NCBI GenBank assembly: GCA_027297005.1
Contig: JAPUIN010000127.1
Location: forward strand, 1-14,056
Source: Acidobacteriota bacterium
GTDB taxonomy: Bacteria; Acidobacteriota; Polarisedimenticolia; Gp22-AA2
Reading direction: 5' to 3'
Length of the DNA stretch: 14,056 nt
The notes under the pieces are model-generated. The model worked only from the letters and a program-made list of their open reading frames with translations, searched no databases and was not told the origin of the DNA. The number at the start of each line of letters is the position of its first letter. Position 1 is the first letter of the stretch. The position numbers and the translations under genes are program-made. Positions 1 to 5,890 of the stretch are shown here, piece after piece.

Positions 1-390
1 GGGGAGAAGGTGCGTGTGGCCATGCTGCCGGCCGGGCGGACCCGCATTGAACTTGTCGAACCGCTATCCGATGACTCCACGGTGGCTCGATTCATCGAAC
101 GTCGCGGGGAGGGGATCCACCACATCTGCTTCGAGGTTGCCGATCTGGATGCGGCGATGAAACGATTCGGGAATGCCGGATTGATCCCCGCAGGCGCACC
201 CGGGCGCCCGGGGGCCAAGGGATCGCGCATCGCGTTCATTCATCCGAAAGGAACCGGGGGCATCCTGATCGAACTGCGCGAGGCGGCGGGTGCGTCGCGA
301 CGTCAGGCGCGCCAGGATCGGACCGAGTCGTCCGGCCGGCGGCGCGGGGGTGGAACCAGCCCGCCGCGCGGTGCGCCGGAGGCCCGCTAA
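1..390 (+). CDS. mce: Methylmalonyl-CoA epimerase, 5'-truncated by window edge
   Basis: The enzyme interconverts (2R)- and (2S)-methylmalonyl-CoA, linking propionyl-CoA carboxylase to methylmalonyl-CoA mutase in the cytoplasm. The frame is open from base 1 (it begins Gly-Glu-Lys-Val), so the N-terminal half lies outside the window; the GTG at position 10 is internal. The 129 visible residues carry the vicinal-oxygen-chelate pattern of the family: RVAML and RIELVEP, then GEGIHHICFEV with the His pair at 40-41 of the visible part, then IAFIHPK and GGILIELRE with the metal-ligand Glu at 91. Family members usually end close to this Glu. This one continues for about 38 residues rich in Arg, Gly, Ser and Pro, which match nothing I know. 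The gene ends in TAA, 28 nt before the next gene, so the two are probably co-transcribed. The identification is secure; the tail may be disordered or lineage-specific. Confidence 0.93.
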   Translation, partial: GEKVRVAMLPAGRTRIELVEPLSDDSTVARFIERRGEGIHHICFEVADLDAAMKRFGNAGLIPAGAPGRPGAKGSRIAFIHPKGTGGILIELREAAGASRRQARQDRTESSGRRRGGGTSPPRGAPEAR

Positions 391-418
391 TCGACCAGGT
401 TGCTCCAGAGATGCTCAC

Positions 419-739
419 ATGGTGATCCCCCTCCTCAAACCGCCTGCCTGCGTGATTGTTTATCTTCAGAATCCGCGCGAACGGTTCTGGGGGATCGTCC
501 GATACCTCGACGCCGCGGGGATCGTCATCGAGGGAATCGATCTGAATTCGTTCGACGAATGGGTCGGGGGTATCGTCCGCGGAGATTCGGGGAGCCGGCC
601 ATCGACCATCTACTTCCCCATGTTGAGGGTCGAGAAAGTGCTGGTCGATTCGGCCATCGGTGGGGCTCTTTCCATGGCCGAGCAGTTCGAACGGCGAATC
701 GGCCGGCCGCTGATCGAGTTCGTTGAGGGTGGTGAATGA
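419..739 (+). CDS. Conserved-looking hypothetical protein, 106 aa
   Basis: I do not recognise this family with certainty. The ATG at 419 is the only sensible start: it has AGAG about 8 nt upstream, and the frame further upstream is Arg-rich out-of-frame sequence from mce. The protein looks genuine, with balanced composition and alternating beta-type segments (ACVIVYLQNP, then RFWGIVRYLDAAGIVIEGIDL, then an aromatic/acidic NSFDEW motif). A second half follows with TIYFPMLRVEKVLVD and a helix ending RRIGRPLIEFVEGGE. It has no signal peptide or membrane segment, so it should be cytoplasmic. The Asn-Pro-Arg-Glu-Arg-Phe-Trp-Gly stretch followed by a Gly-bounded beta hairpin vaguely resembles a small Sm-like or other beta-barrel fold, but that is a guess. 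It lies directly downstream of methylmalonyl-CoA epimerase and converges on the diguanylate cyclase gene. Confidence 0.75.
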   Translation: MVIPLLKPPACVIVYLQNPRERFWGIVRYLDAAGIVIEGIDLNSFDEWVGGIVRGDSGSRPSTIYFPMLRVEKVLVDSAIGGALSMAEQFERRIGRPLIEFVEGGE

Positions 740-754
740 GGACGGAGAAGGATC

Positions 755-826
755 TCAGCGAGCGCGGCGGGATGTCTTCTTCTCTGTTACCAAAGCCGTC
801 GTAGCCACCCGTTTGCGCCCGCTGTT
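755..826 (-). other. In-frame remnant of the GGDEF C-terminus beyond the amber codon
   Basis: Reading on through the TAG at 829-827 in the same frame gives NSGRKRVATTALVTEK, then seven more residues (KTSRRAR) and a TGA at 757-755. Together with the upstream DQALYAA this restores the canonical GGDEF ending (DxALYxAKxxGRNxV), with TAG exactly where AAG (Lys) is expected. One A-to-T change explains it. The remnant keeps its sense, so the change is recent, or the codon is read through, or it is a sequencing or assembly error. Confidence 0.8.
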
Positions 827-2554
827 CTACGCCGCGTAGAGCGCCTGGTCGCCCCGATCCAGGAGGCCGGGCCGAGTTCCAGTGAAGTCGGTCGGATCGA
901 TCGCGATCCCGATACTGACGGTGGTGCGCATCAGTTCGTCCCCGGCCGGCACCTCCATTCTGGCGATCCGCTTGCGGATCCGCTCCCCGATCGTCACCGC
1001 ACCGGTGAGATCGGTCTCCGGAAGGACGATGGCGAACTCTTCACCGCCGTAACGACAGGCCACATCGGCGCCGCGCATCGTCTCGCGGATCACCTTACCG
1101 ACCCGGCGCAGATATCGATCCCCCGCCAGATGCCCGAGGGAATCGTTGATCTCCTTGAAGCTGTCGAGGTCGAGCATCAGGAGGGCAAAGGTGCTGCCGT
1201 AGCGCCGGGCGCGGACCTGCTCCTCCGAGAGCTTGCGGTAGAAGTAATCCCTCAGGAAGAGCCCGGTCAGCTGGTCGACGGTCGCCAGTTCGTAATTGCG
1301 TGCATTCTCGATCGCCACCGCGCCCTGCTGGGCGATGGTCGTGAAGACCGACAGTTGGTCGATGGTGTAGGCGTTCGGACGGGGGCTCTCCACACAAAGC
1401 ACGCCGACTGCCTCGCTGTTGACGATGAGCGGCGCCGCCAGGATCGAGCGGACTGAAGGATCGAGAATCAACGGCGCGCATGCGAGTGTGTCCCGGTCGA
1501 CGTGCAGATCCTCCACGAGGATCGGTCGCTGGGCTTCAATCATCCAGGTCGTGAATCCCTTTCCCAGCTCGCGCTCCGGCCGCGGTTGGAGTTTCCCCTC
1601 CCGCGCGATGAACTCCACGTAAAAATCGCTCAGCCCGGGGTGGTAGAGCGAGAGGAACAGAAACGGGGCATCGAGAATGCGCTGCACGTGGCTGCTGATG
1701 CGGGTCACGACCACCCAGGGGTCGAGCGATGTGCTGATCTCTCGACCGATGGTGTTGAGCGTGGCCAGCTCCCGGGAGCGGGTCTGCAGCTGTTCGTTGG
1801 TGACGGTCAGTTCGGTGCGCGCCAGGTTCAGGCGCTTGAGAAGACCGCTGGCCAGCAGGATCGTTGTGGCCATCGTCATGAATCCCCAGATTCCGCTGGC
1901 GGTGTAAAGGAGGGCCAGGCCGAGGCAGAGGGGAATGGTGAATACCTCCAGCGACGGCATGTAGCGCAGGTACTGAGCGAGGTACGGCATGAGAGGTTCG
2001 CCCTTTAAAGCGACCGCCACCGACATCACGGCGAGGTTGACGAGGTTGTAGATCAGGAATAGCGCCACCACGCAGGTCACCGTCCACCAGTTCATCGATT
2101 GGAACTGCCAATGCTCGGCCAGTTGGACGGAGATCGCCCCTCCGGCGATCGTCACGAGAACGATGCCTCCCGTGTTCAGACCGAGCACCTCGAGGAAGGG
2201 GTTCTGGCGATGACTGCTGTCACGGGCGCGCATGGAGCATCCGATCACCGAACCGGCGAGCGCCACCGCCAGGGGGAGCGGGCGCGGGAGGACGCACATC
2301 GCCGTGAGGAGATAGGCCATGTCGAGTGAGATCGACAGGCTCGCGCGCGGGAAGATGGAGAAGCTGAAATACCAGGCGAACCCGATGAACAGCGAGAATA
2401 TCGAGACCGGTAGGATCTCGCTCAGGAGAAGTTCACGGACGAGGTAAATGCGCCACACGACGAAGGCTGTGGCGCACAGCCCAACGGTGTAGGCATACCT
2501 CCTCACGCGGATTCGTCCCTTGTCTTCGGGTGGTATTTGGCGTGTTTTCGACAC
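827..2554 (-). CDS. Membrane-bound GAF-GGDEF diguanylate cyclase, C-terminus cut by amber codon
   Basis: This predicted diguanylate cyclase would make cyclic di-GMP from two GTP. Of 575 residues, about 22-238 hold six or seven hydrophobic membrane segments. A short coiled coil follows (about 243-265), then a GAF domain (about 275-415) and a GGDEF domain (about 425-575). The active-site motif is GGEEF at 503-507, with metal-binding Asp in LDLDSFKEIND (461-471). A product-inhibition I-site RGAD (494-497) lies exactly five residues before GGEEF. The start is GTG at 2554, with an AGGGGG purine run 4 nt upstream. The reading frame ends just after DQALYAA, where family members continue with AK..GRN.V; an amber codon replaces the Lys (see the remnant feature at 755-826). 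The N-terminal part probably senses a membrane signal and the GAF domain a small ligand; neither can be named. The gene stands alone, convergent with the 106-aa gene and divergent from the small ORF at 2697. Confidence 0.93.
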   Translation of the reverse strand: MSKTRQIPPEDKGRIRVRRYAYTVGLCATAFVVWRIYLVRELLLSEILPVSIFSLFIGFAWYFSFSIFPRASLSISLDMAYLLTAMCVLPRPLPLAVALAGSVIGCSMRARDSSHRQNPFLEVLGLNTGGIVLVTIAGGAISVQLAEHWQFQSMNWWTVTCVVALFLIYNLVNLAVMSVAVALKGEPLMPYLAQYLRYMPSLEVFTIPLCLGLALLYTASGIWGFMTMATTILLASGLLKRLNLARTELTVTNEQLQTRSRELATLNTIGREISTSLDPWVVVTRISSHVQRILDAPFLFLSLYHPGLSDFYVEFIAREGKLQPRPERELGKGFTTWMIEAQRPILVEDLHVDRDTLACAPLILDPSVRSILAAPLIVNSEAVGVLCVESPRPNAYTIDQLSVFTTIAQQGAVAIENARNYELATVDQLTGLFLRDYFYRKLSEEQVRARRYGSTFALLMLDLDSFKEINDSLGHLAGDRYLRRVGKVIRETMRGADVACRYGGEEFAIVLPETDLTGAVTIGERIRKRIARMEVPAGDELMRTTVSIGIAIDPTDFTGTRPGLLDRGDQALYAA

Positions 2555-2582
2555 ACCTCCCCCTAAACCGTTGATCCCTCAA

Positions 2583-2611
2583 AATCTAGGTGCCGGCATG
2601 AGGGTGTGCAA
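2583..2611 (-). promoter_or_regulatory. Putative sigma-70 promoter of the diguanylate cyclase gene
   Basis: On the minus strand TTGCAC (2611-2606) and TAGATT (2588-2583) are separated by 17 nt. That gives 3/6 and 4/6 matches to consensus, with the optimal spacer. The predicted start near 2576 leaves a leader of about 20 nt that holds the purine-rich AGGGGG before the GTG at 2554. It lies back to back with the + promoter at 2618. Confidence 0.5.
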
Positions 2612-2617
2612 GGACCG

Positions 2618-2646
2618 TTGACACTCGGGTGGGCGACCCATAAAAT
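2618..2646 (+). promoter_or_regulatory. Near-consensus sigma-70 promoter upstream of the small ORF
   Basis: TTGACA (2618-2623, 6/6) is followed after exactly 17 nt by TAAAAT (2641-2646, 5/6). Transcription should start near 2653, some 44 nt before the GTG at 2697. This is the strongest promoter match I see in the window, and it supports a real transcript across 2653-3023. Confidence 0.7.
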
Positions 2647-2696
2647 CGAACCGATCCTGGCTAGAAGAAGACCACTGAGCCACCCCGGAGAGAGAG

Positions 2697-3023
2697 GTGC
2701 CTCCCTTGTCGACGAGACGGGCCGAGAGACTCGTCATGACCATGCCCCCGGAGAAGGGGCTCGCGCGGCTGACAAGGCGCGTCAGCTACCACTTCTTCAG
2801 GGAACATGGACTGAAGATCGTGGAAGCCAGGCGCAGAGCACGGGTCGTGGAGAACCGATACCAGTCCCTGCTCGGCCGCCGGGCCGGACGACGGTCGGGG
2901 TCGACCGCTTCGATGGTTCTCACCCTCAGTTCAGGCGACGGCACGCTGGAGGTTGTGGGCCGCCTCGGGGCCCGGGGGGAAAGCACAAGCCTCATCCGCC
3001 TGAAGCGACCCCTCGCTTTCTGA
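2697..3023 (+). CDS. Small Arg-rich hypothetical protein, 108 aa
   Basis: I do not recognise this protein. Reasons to call it are a near-consensus promoter ending at 2646 and a GGAG ribosome binding site at 2687-2690, spaced 6 nt from GTG 2697. The frame also stays open to a TGA just before a hairpin. An internal ATG at 2736 is a possible alternative start (95 aa). The product is basic, with about one Arg in five residues. It has an N-terminal helix-prone segment (TRRVSYHFFREHGLKIVEARRRARVVENRYQSLLG) and a C-terminal beta-prone segment (MVLTLSSGDGTLEVVGRL, then TSLIRLKRPLAF). It has no signal peptide or membrane helix. A nucleic-acid-binding role is conceivable from the charge alone, but nothing more specific can be said. 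In a genome this GC-rich, chance ORFs of this size occur, so it may be spurious. Confidence 0.45.
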   Translation: MPPLSTRRAERLVMTMPPEKGLARLTRRVSYHFFREHGLKIVEARRRARVVENRYQSLLGRRAGRRSGSTASMVLTLSSGDGTLEVVGRLGARGESTSLIRLKRPLAF

Positions 3024-3059
3024 CGCGCCGTCCGGTTCGCGCGTCCCCTTGGTCCTGAG

Positions 3060-3081
3060 GGGCCTGCCCTGAGGCAGGCCC
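3060..3081 (+). terminator. Perfect 9-bp hairpin after the small ORF, possible terminator without U-tract
   Basis: GGGCCTGCC (3060-3068) and GGCAGGCCC (3073-3081) form a perfect 9-bp GC-rich stem with the tetraloop CTGA. It sits 37 nt after the stop of the small ORF and about 80 nt before the mtnP promoter, where a terminator would be expected. The following bases (TGCCGATATG) are not a U-run on either strand, so classical intrinsic termination is doubtful. It may act with Rho or protect the RNA 3' end. Confidence 0.4.
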
Positions 3082-3163
3082 TGCCGATATGACTGGGGCC
3101 ACCTGAAGCGCGCCTGTGGTGATCGTCCGGTCCTGCGGGGCCGGGCGTATCAACGACCGTTTA

Positions 3164-3192
3164 TTGACACCTGGTGGGGCGGGTGCTAGCAT
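3164..3192 (+). promoter_or_regulatory. Sigma-70 promoter of the mtnP operon
   Basis: TTGACA (3164-3169, 6/6) and TAGCAT (3187-3192, 4/6) are separated by 17 nt. The predicted start near 3199 gives a leader of only about 19 nt before the GTG at 3218. This rules out the longer upstream reading frame as the mtnP start. Confidence 0.65.
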
Positions 3193-3204
3193 CCGCCCCC
3201 TTCC

Positions 3205-3210
3205 GGAGGG
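3205..3210 (+). promoter_or_regulatory. Ribosome binding site that fixes the mtnP start
   Basis: GGAGGG lies 7 nt before GTG 3218, an ideal Shine-Dalgarno spacing. The frame is open upstream to 3116 without a comparable site. Confidence 0.75.
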
Positions 3211-3217
3211 CGCATCC

Positions 3218-4075
3218 GTGGCCGGGTTCGGCGTGATCGGGGGAAGCGGTCTCTATCAGATGGCCGCCCTCGAAGATCGGCGTGAGGAGAATGTTCGCAC
3301 GCCGTTTGGTGAGCCGTCGGATCGATTTGTGCTGGGACGGCTCGGCGGCCGCGATATCGCGTTCCTTGCCCGACACGGGCGCGGCCACCGCCTGCTCCCG
3401 TCGGAGATCAACTTCCGGGCAAACATGTACGGCTTCAAGGCGCTCGGGGTCGAACGGATCGTCTCGGTGAGCGCCGTCGGCAGCATGAAGGAGCACCTTC
3501 ATCCCCTCGACATTGTGCTCCCCGATCAGCTCATCGACGGGACCCGGCACCGCGCGGGGACCTTCTTTGGGGACGGGGTGGTCGCCCATGTCTCGCTCGC
3601 CGATCCATTTTGCGGGGATCTGTCGGGAACGGTGGCCGAGGCCACCGAGGCCATCGGCGCCAGGCTGCATCGCGGGGGCATCTACCTCTGTATCGAGGGC
3701 CCGCAGTTTTCCACGCGGGCCGAATCGAATCTGTACCGGTCCTGGAAGGTCGACGTGATCGGGATGACCAACGCGCAGGAGGTCAAACTGGCTCGTGAGG
3801 CGGAGATCTGCTACGCGACAATGGCGATGGTCACCGATTATGATTGCTGGAAGGAGGGGGAGGATGCGGTGAGCGTCGAGGAGGTTGTCGCCCGGCTGAA
3901 CGACAACGCGCGGACCGCTGCGACCATCGTCGAAAAGGTCGCGTCGTCCCTCCCGAAGACGCGATCCTGCCAGTGCGGGGGCGCTCTTCAGAATGCCATT
4001 CTCACCGACCGTTCCCGGATCCCCCCGGAGGTCCGCGAACGGCTGAACCTGATTCTGGGTCGCCACCTGGATTGA
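3218..4075 (+). CDS. mtnP: S-methyl-5'-thioadenosine phosphorylase
   Basis: This cytoplasmic enzyme splits methylthioadenosine with phosphate into adenine and 5-methylthioribose 1-phosphate, starting salvage of the by-product of polyamine and other S-adenosylmethionine reactions. The 285 residues have the usual family length. Visible motifs are GVIGGSGLY (5-13), the phosphate-binding RHGRGHRLLPSEINFRAN (52-69), the core SAVGSM (85-90), and EGPQFSTRAES (160-170). Then come GMTNAQEVKLAREAE (182-196) and the base-binding TDYDCW (206-211). That last signature favours methylthioadenosine over plain purine nucleosides, because purine nucleoside phosphorylases have Asn where TDYD sits. A C-x-C pair (251 and 253) near the C-terminus recalls the disulfide motif of archaeal thermophilic members. 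The GTG start is set by the ribosome binding site and promoter. The gene is followed after 3 nt by the PfkB-family kinase, so the two form an operon. Confidence 0.95.
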   Translation: MAGFGVIGGSGLYQMAALEDRREENVRTPFGEPSDRFVLGRLGGRDIAFLARHGRGHRLLPSEINFRANMYGFKALGVERIVSVSAVGSMKEHLHPLDIVLPDQLIDGTRHRAGTFFGDGVVAHVSLADPFCGDLSGTVAEATEAIGARLHRGGIYLCIEGPQFSTRAESNLYRSWKVDVIGMTNAQEVKLAREAEICYATMAMVTDYDCWKEGEDAVSVEEVVARLNDNARTAATIVEKVASSLPKTRSCQCGGALQNAILTDRSRIPPEVRERLNLILGRHLD

Positions 4076-4078
4076 ATC

Positions 4079-4993
4079 ATGTCTCTTCTCGTCATCGGTT
4101 CGGTCGCGTTCGATACCGTCAAAACACCCTATGGGGAAGCGCGCGAGGTGCTCGGCGGTTCGGCGATCTACTGTGCCGTCGCCGCCTCGTTTTTCACCCA
4201 GGTGCGCATGATCGCCCCCGTTGGCGAGGACTTCGGCGACGAGCCGATCAGCATGCTGCGCGACCGCGGCATTGACGTCGAGGGACTCGAGGTCCGCAAG
4301 GGCCGGACCTTCCGGTGGAGCGGCCGTTATTCCGACGATCTGAACGATCGGACGACGCTGGATCTGCAGCTCAATGTGTTCGAATCGTTCAAGCCGAAAG
4401 TGGCGCGCCGTGATCGCGGGGTGCCGAATCTCTTTCTGGGGAACATCGACCCCGACCTCCAGGCCCAGGTGCTGCGTGACGTCCGCCCCGGCTTCGTCGC
4501 CTGCGACACGATGAACCACTGGATCGAGGCGAAAAGCGACAGCCTCAAGAGTCTTCTCGTTTCGGTCGACGGGCTCGTCATCAATGATGCCGAGGCACGC
4601 CAGCTGGCCGGGGAATTCAACACGGTCGTTGCGGCGCGGCGGCTGCTCGCTCTGGGACTGCGCTTCCTCGTCATCAAGAGGGGGGAGTACGGAGCGGCCC
4701 TGTTCTCCGGGGGACACTACTTCGCGGTACCGGCTTACCCGGTCGAGCGCCCGGTGGATCCGACCGGAGCGGGCGACAGCTTCGCGGGAGGTTTCATGGG
4801 ATACCTCGCCCGTGAAGGGGTGCAAACCGGACCAGCCCTGCGCAGGGCGACGATTTACGGCAGCGTCATGGCCTCGTTTTGCATCGAAGATTTCAGCCTC
4901 AGGCGACTCTCCGTCGTCACGAACGATGCGATCGAAGCCCGTGCCCGTGATCTGGAAAACTTCCTGAGCGTCGACGGACCCGAGCGGGCGTGA
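4079..4993 (+). CDS. PfkB-family carbohydrate/nucleoside kinase
   Basis: A ribokinase-like ATP-dependent kinase of 304 residues, the usual family length. It starts with a beta strand LLVIGSVAFD (3-12) and has the substrate-side GG at 26-27. PVGEDFGD (47-54) and GNIDPD (121-126) follow. Near the C-terminus is the PfkB signature DPTGAGDSFAGGF (227-239), where Asp233 should be the catalytic base next to the anion hole GAGD. It lies 3 nt after mtnP and overlaps the next gene by GTGA, so it is translationally coupled to both. A PfkB kinase next to mtnP suggests a substrate from methylthioadenosine salvage, such as a ribosyl product or a nucleoside. The sequence alone does not tell adenosine kinase, a ribose-type kinase or another specificity apart. 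The ending MASFCIEDFS (264-273) is characteristic of this subgroup as I know it. Confidence 0.9.
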   Translation: MSLLVIGSVAFDTVKTPYGEAREVLGGSAIYCAVAASFFTQVRMIAPVGEDFGDEPISMLRDRGIDVEGLEVRKGRTFRWSGRYSDDLNDRTTLDLQLNVFESFKPKVARRDRGVPNLFLGNIDPDLQAQVLRDVRPGFVACDTMNHWIEAKSDSLKSLLVSVDGLVINDAEARQLAGEFNTVVAARRLLALGLRFLVIKRGEYGAALFSGGHYFAVPAYPVERPVDPTGAGDSFAGGFMGYLAREGVQTGPALRRATIYGSVMASFCIEDFSLRRLSVVTNDAIEARARDLENFLSVDGPERA

Positions 4994-5769
4994 CAACTTC
5001 CACAACCGGAGCGGGGCTCGGTGGCGAACCGGCCGGCCGCGCCGCATCGGCGGTGATCCGGAGCGCGATCCCGCTCATTCCGGCGCTCTTCGCGCCGGTC
5101 GCCGTTCTGATCGGTTTCTGGACCGGCGGACGGTTCCTCCTGCCGATCCTCGCCACGCTGGCCGTCTACCCGATCCTCGCGATCCTCGTTCTTCGCGGCA
5201 GGTTCTCCCTGGCCTTGATCGCCTCCGTGCTGTGGGCGATCTCTCTCTCGACCACAATCATCGCCGTGACGGCCCACGATCCGGCAGGGGCTGCTGAGGT
5301 GGTGCTGAACGGGCCGAGATACCGGGACGAGATGTTCGACTACATACGGACCGGGCATGGACGGGAGACTGAGCCGGGTCTGTACCTGCCACAGCATCTC
5401 GTTCACCTCGGCGCATTCATCGTCCTGACGGTCTTGTCCGGCGGGTTTCTCGGGATCGCGCTCGGCGCCGTCCTGGTCGGCTACATGTCCTACTACGTCG
5501 GAGCGCTCGCCGCGGCCGGCTCCGAACCGTGGCTGGCGTTCGCGATCGGCTGGCCGCCGTGGGCGATCCTGCGGGTCGTCGCCTATATCATGCTCGGAGT
5601 CGTGCTGGCGCGGCCGCTTCTTTCCGCCGTCGGGCGTCGCGCGATCCCGGCGCCGCCGGCCGGGCCGTGGTACATCACCTGTGCCGCCCTTCTGCTGCTC
5701 GACGTGGTCCTCAAGGGGCTGCTCGCACCCCTCTGGGCGGTGCTCCTCCGCCCCTGCCTCGGCCTCTGA
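4990..5769 (+). CDS. Multi-pass membrane protein of unknown function
   Basis: I do not recognise this 259-residue protein. The GTG start at 4990 overlaps the kinase stop as GTGA, the mark of translational coupling. About six or seven hydrophobic segments are visible (roughly 24-44, 48-68, 74-94, 136-158, 159-178, 192-210 and 228-252). Between segments three and four lies a polar loop (about 95-135) with charged and aromatic residues, RYRDEMFDYIRTGHGRE, followed by PGLYLPQHLVHLG. The His, Asp and Glu residues there and the Pro/Gln/His cluster at the membrane edge look like the functional site. The segment GGFLGIALGAVLVGYMSYYV has small-residue packing typical of transporters and integral-membrane enzymes. 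It is the last gene of the mtnP operon, so transport or processing of a salvage-pathway compound is possible, but that rests on position alone. Confidence 0.8.
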   Translation: MTTSTTGAGLGGEPAGRAASAVIRSAIPLIPALFAPVAVLIGFWTGGRFLLPILATLAVYPILAILVLRGRFSLALIASVLWAISLSTTIIAVTAHDPAGAAEVVLNGPRYRDEMFDYIRTGHGRETEPGLYLPQHLVHLGAFIVLTVLSGGFLGIALGAVLVGYMSYYVGALAAAGSEPWLAFAIGWPPWAILRVVAYIMLGVVLARPLLSAVGRRAIPAPPAGPWYITCAALLLLDVVLKGLLAPLWAVLLRPCLGL

Positions 5770-5832
5770 ATCATGCACGATCCCGGCGCGCCAGCTCCGC
5801 AACGATGAGCGAAATACCTCAGCCGCGGCGTA

Positions 5833-5842
5833 CCTTGACAGG
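5833..5842 (+). repeat. Direct repeat CCTTGACAGG, copy 1
   Basis: Exact 10-bp repeat that contains the -35 box of the ribH promoter. The second copy is at 5874-5883, 41 nt downstream. Each copy is preceded by a related sequence (ACGATGAGCGAAATACC at 5802 and ACGATGAGTGTAATCCC at 5859), so the whole block looks like a degenerate tandem duplication. Confidence 0.7.
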
Positions 5843-5863
5843 TGGGGAAAGCGCCGTTACGAT
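5835..5863 (+). promoter_or_regulatory. Sigma-70 promoter of ribH-nusB
   Basis: TTGACA (5835-5840, 6/6) and TACGAT (5858-5863, 4/6) are separated by 17 nt. The predicted start near 5870 gives a leader of about 47 nt. A second TTGACA at 5876-5881 has only TTCTGA at the matching -10 position, so it is probably not a promoter itself. Confidence 0.6.
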
Positions 5864-5871
5864 GAGTGTAA

Positions 5872-5890
5872 TCCCTTGACAGGCAAGGGA
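5872..5890 (+). promoter_or_regulatory. Hairpin at the predicted 5' end of the ribH transcript
   Basis: TCCCTTG (5872-5878) pairs with CAAGGGA (5884-5890) across a 5-nt loop. It starts within a few bases of the predicted transcription start and contains repeat copy 2. It could stabilise the mRNA 5' end or be an operator. It does not show the conserved FMN riboswitch sequence. Confidence 0.45.
5874..5883 (+). repeat. Direct repeat CCTTGACAGG, copy 2
   Basis: Exact second copy of the 10-mer at 5833-5842. It lies just after the predicted transcription start and within the 5' hairpin. Repressor binding at both copies, about four helical turns apart, is one possible reading. Confidence 0.7.

Noticed and set aside
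290..418. Longer N-terminus for the 106-aa protein
   Set aside because: The extension overlaps mce out of frame and is Arg/Ala-rich low-complexity sequence. ATG 419 gives a clean protein.
3116..3217. Upstream start for mtnP at 3116
   Set aside because: The promoter at 3164-3192 and GGAGGG at 3205-3210 lie downstream of it; the family N-terminus begins at 3218.
3161..5047. Very long (628 aa) open frame on the minus strand across mtnP and the kinase
   Set aside because: It is antisense to two unmistakable enzymes, has low-complexity Arg/Asp/Gly/His-rich composition and no domain. It is the usual GC-rich shadow.
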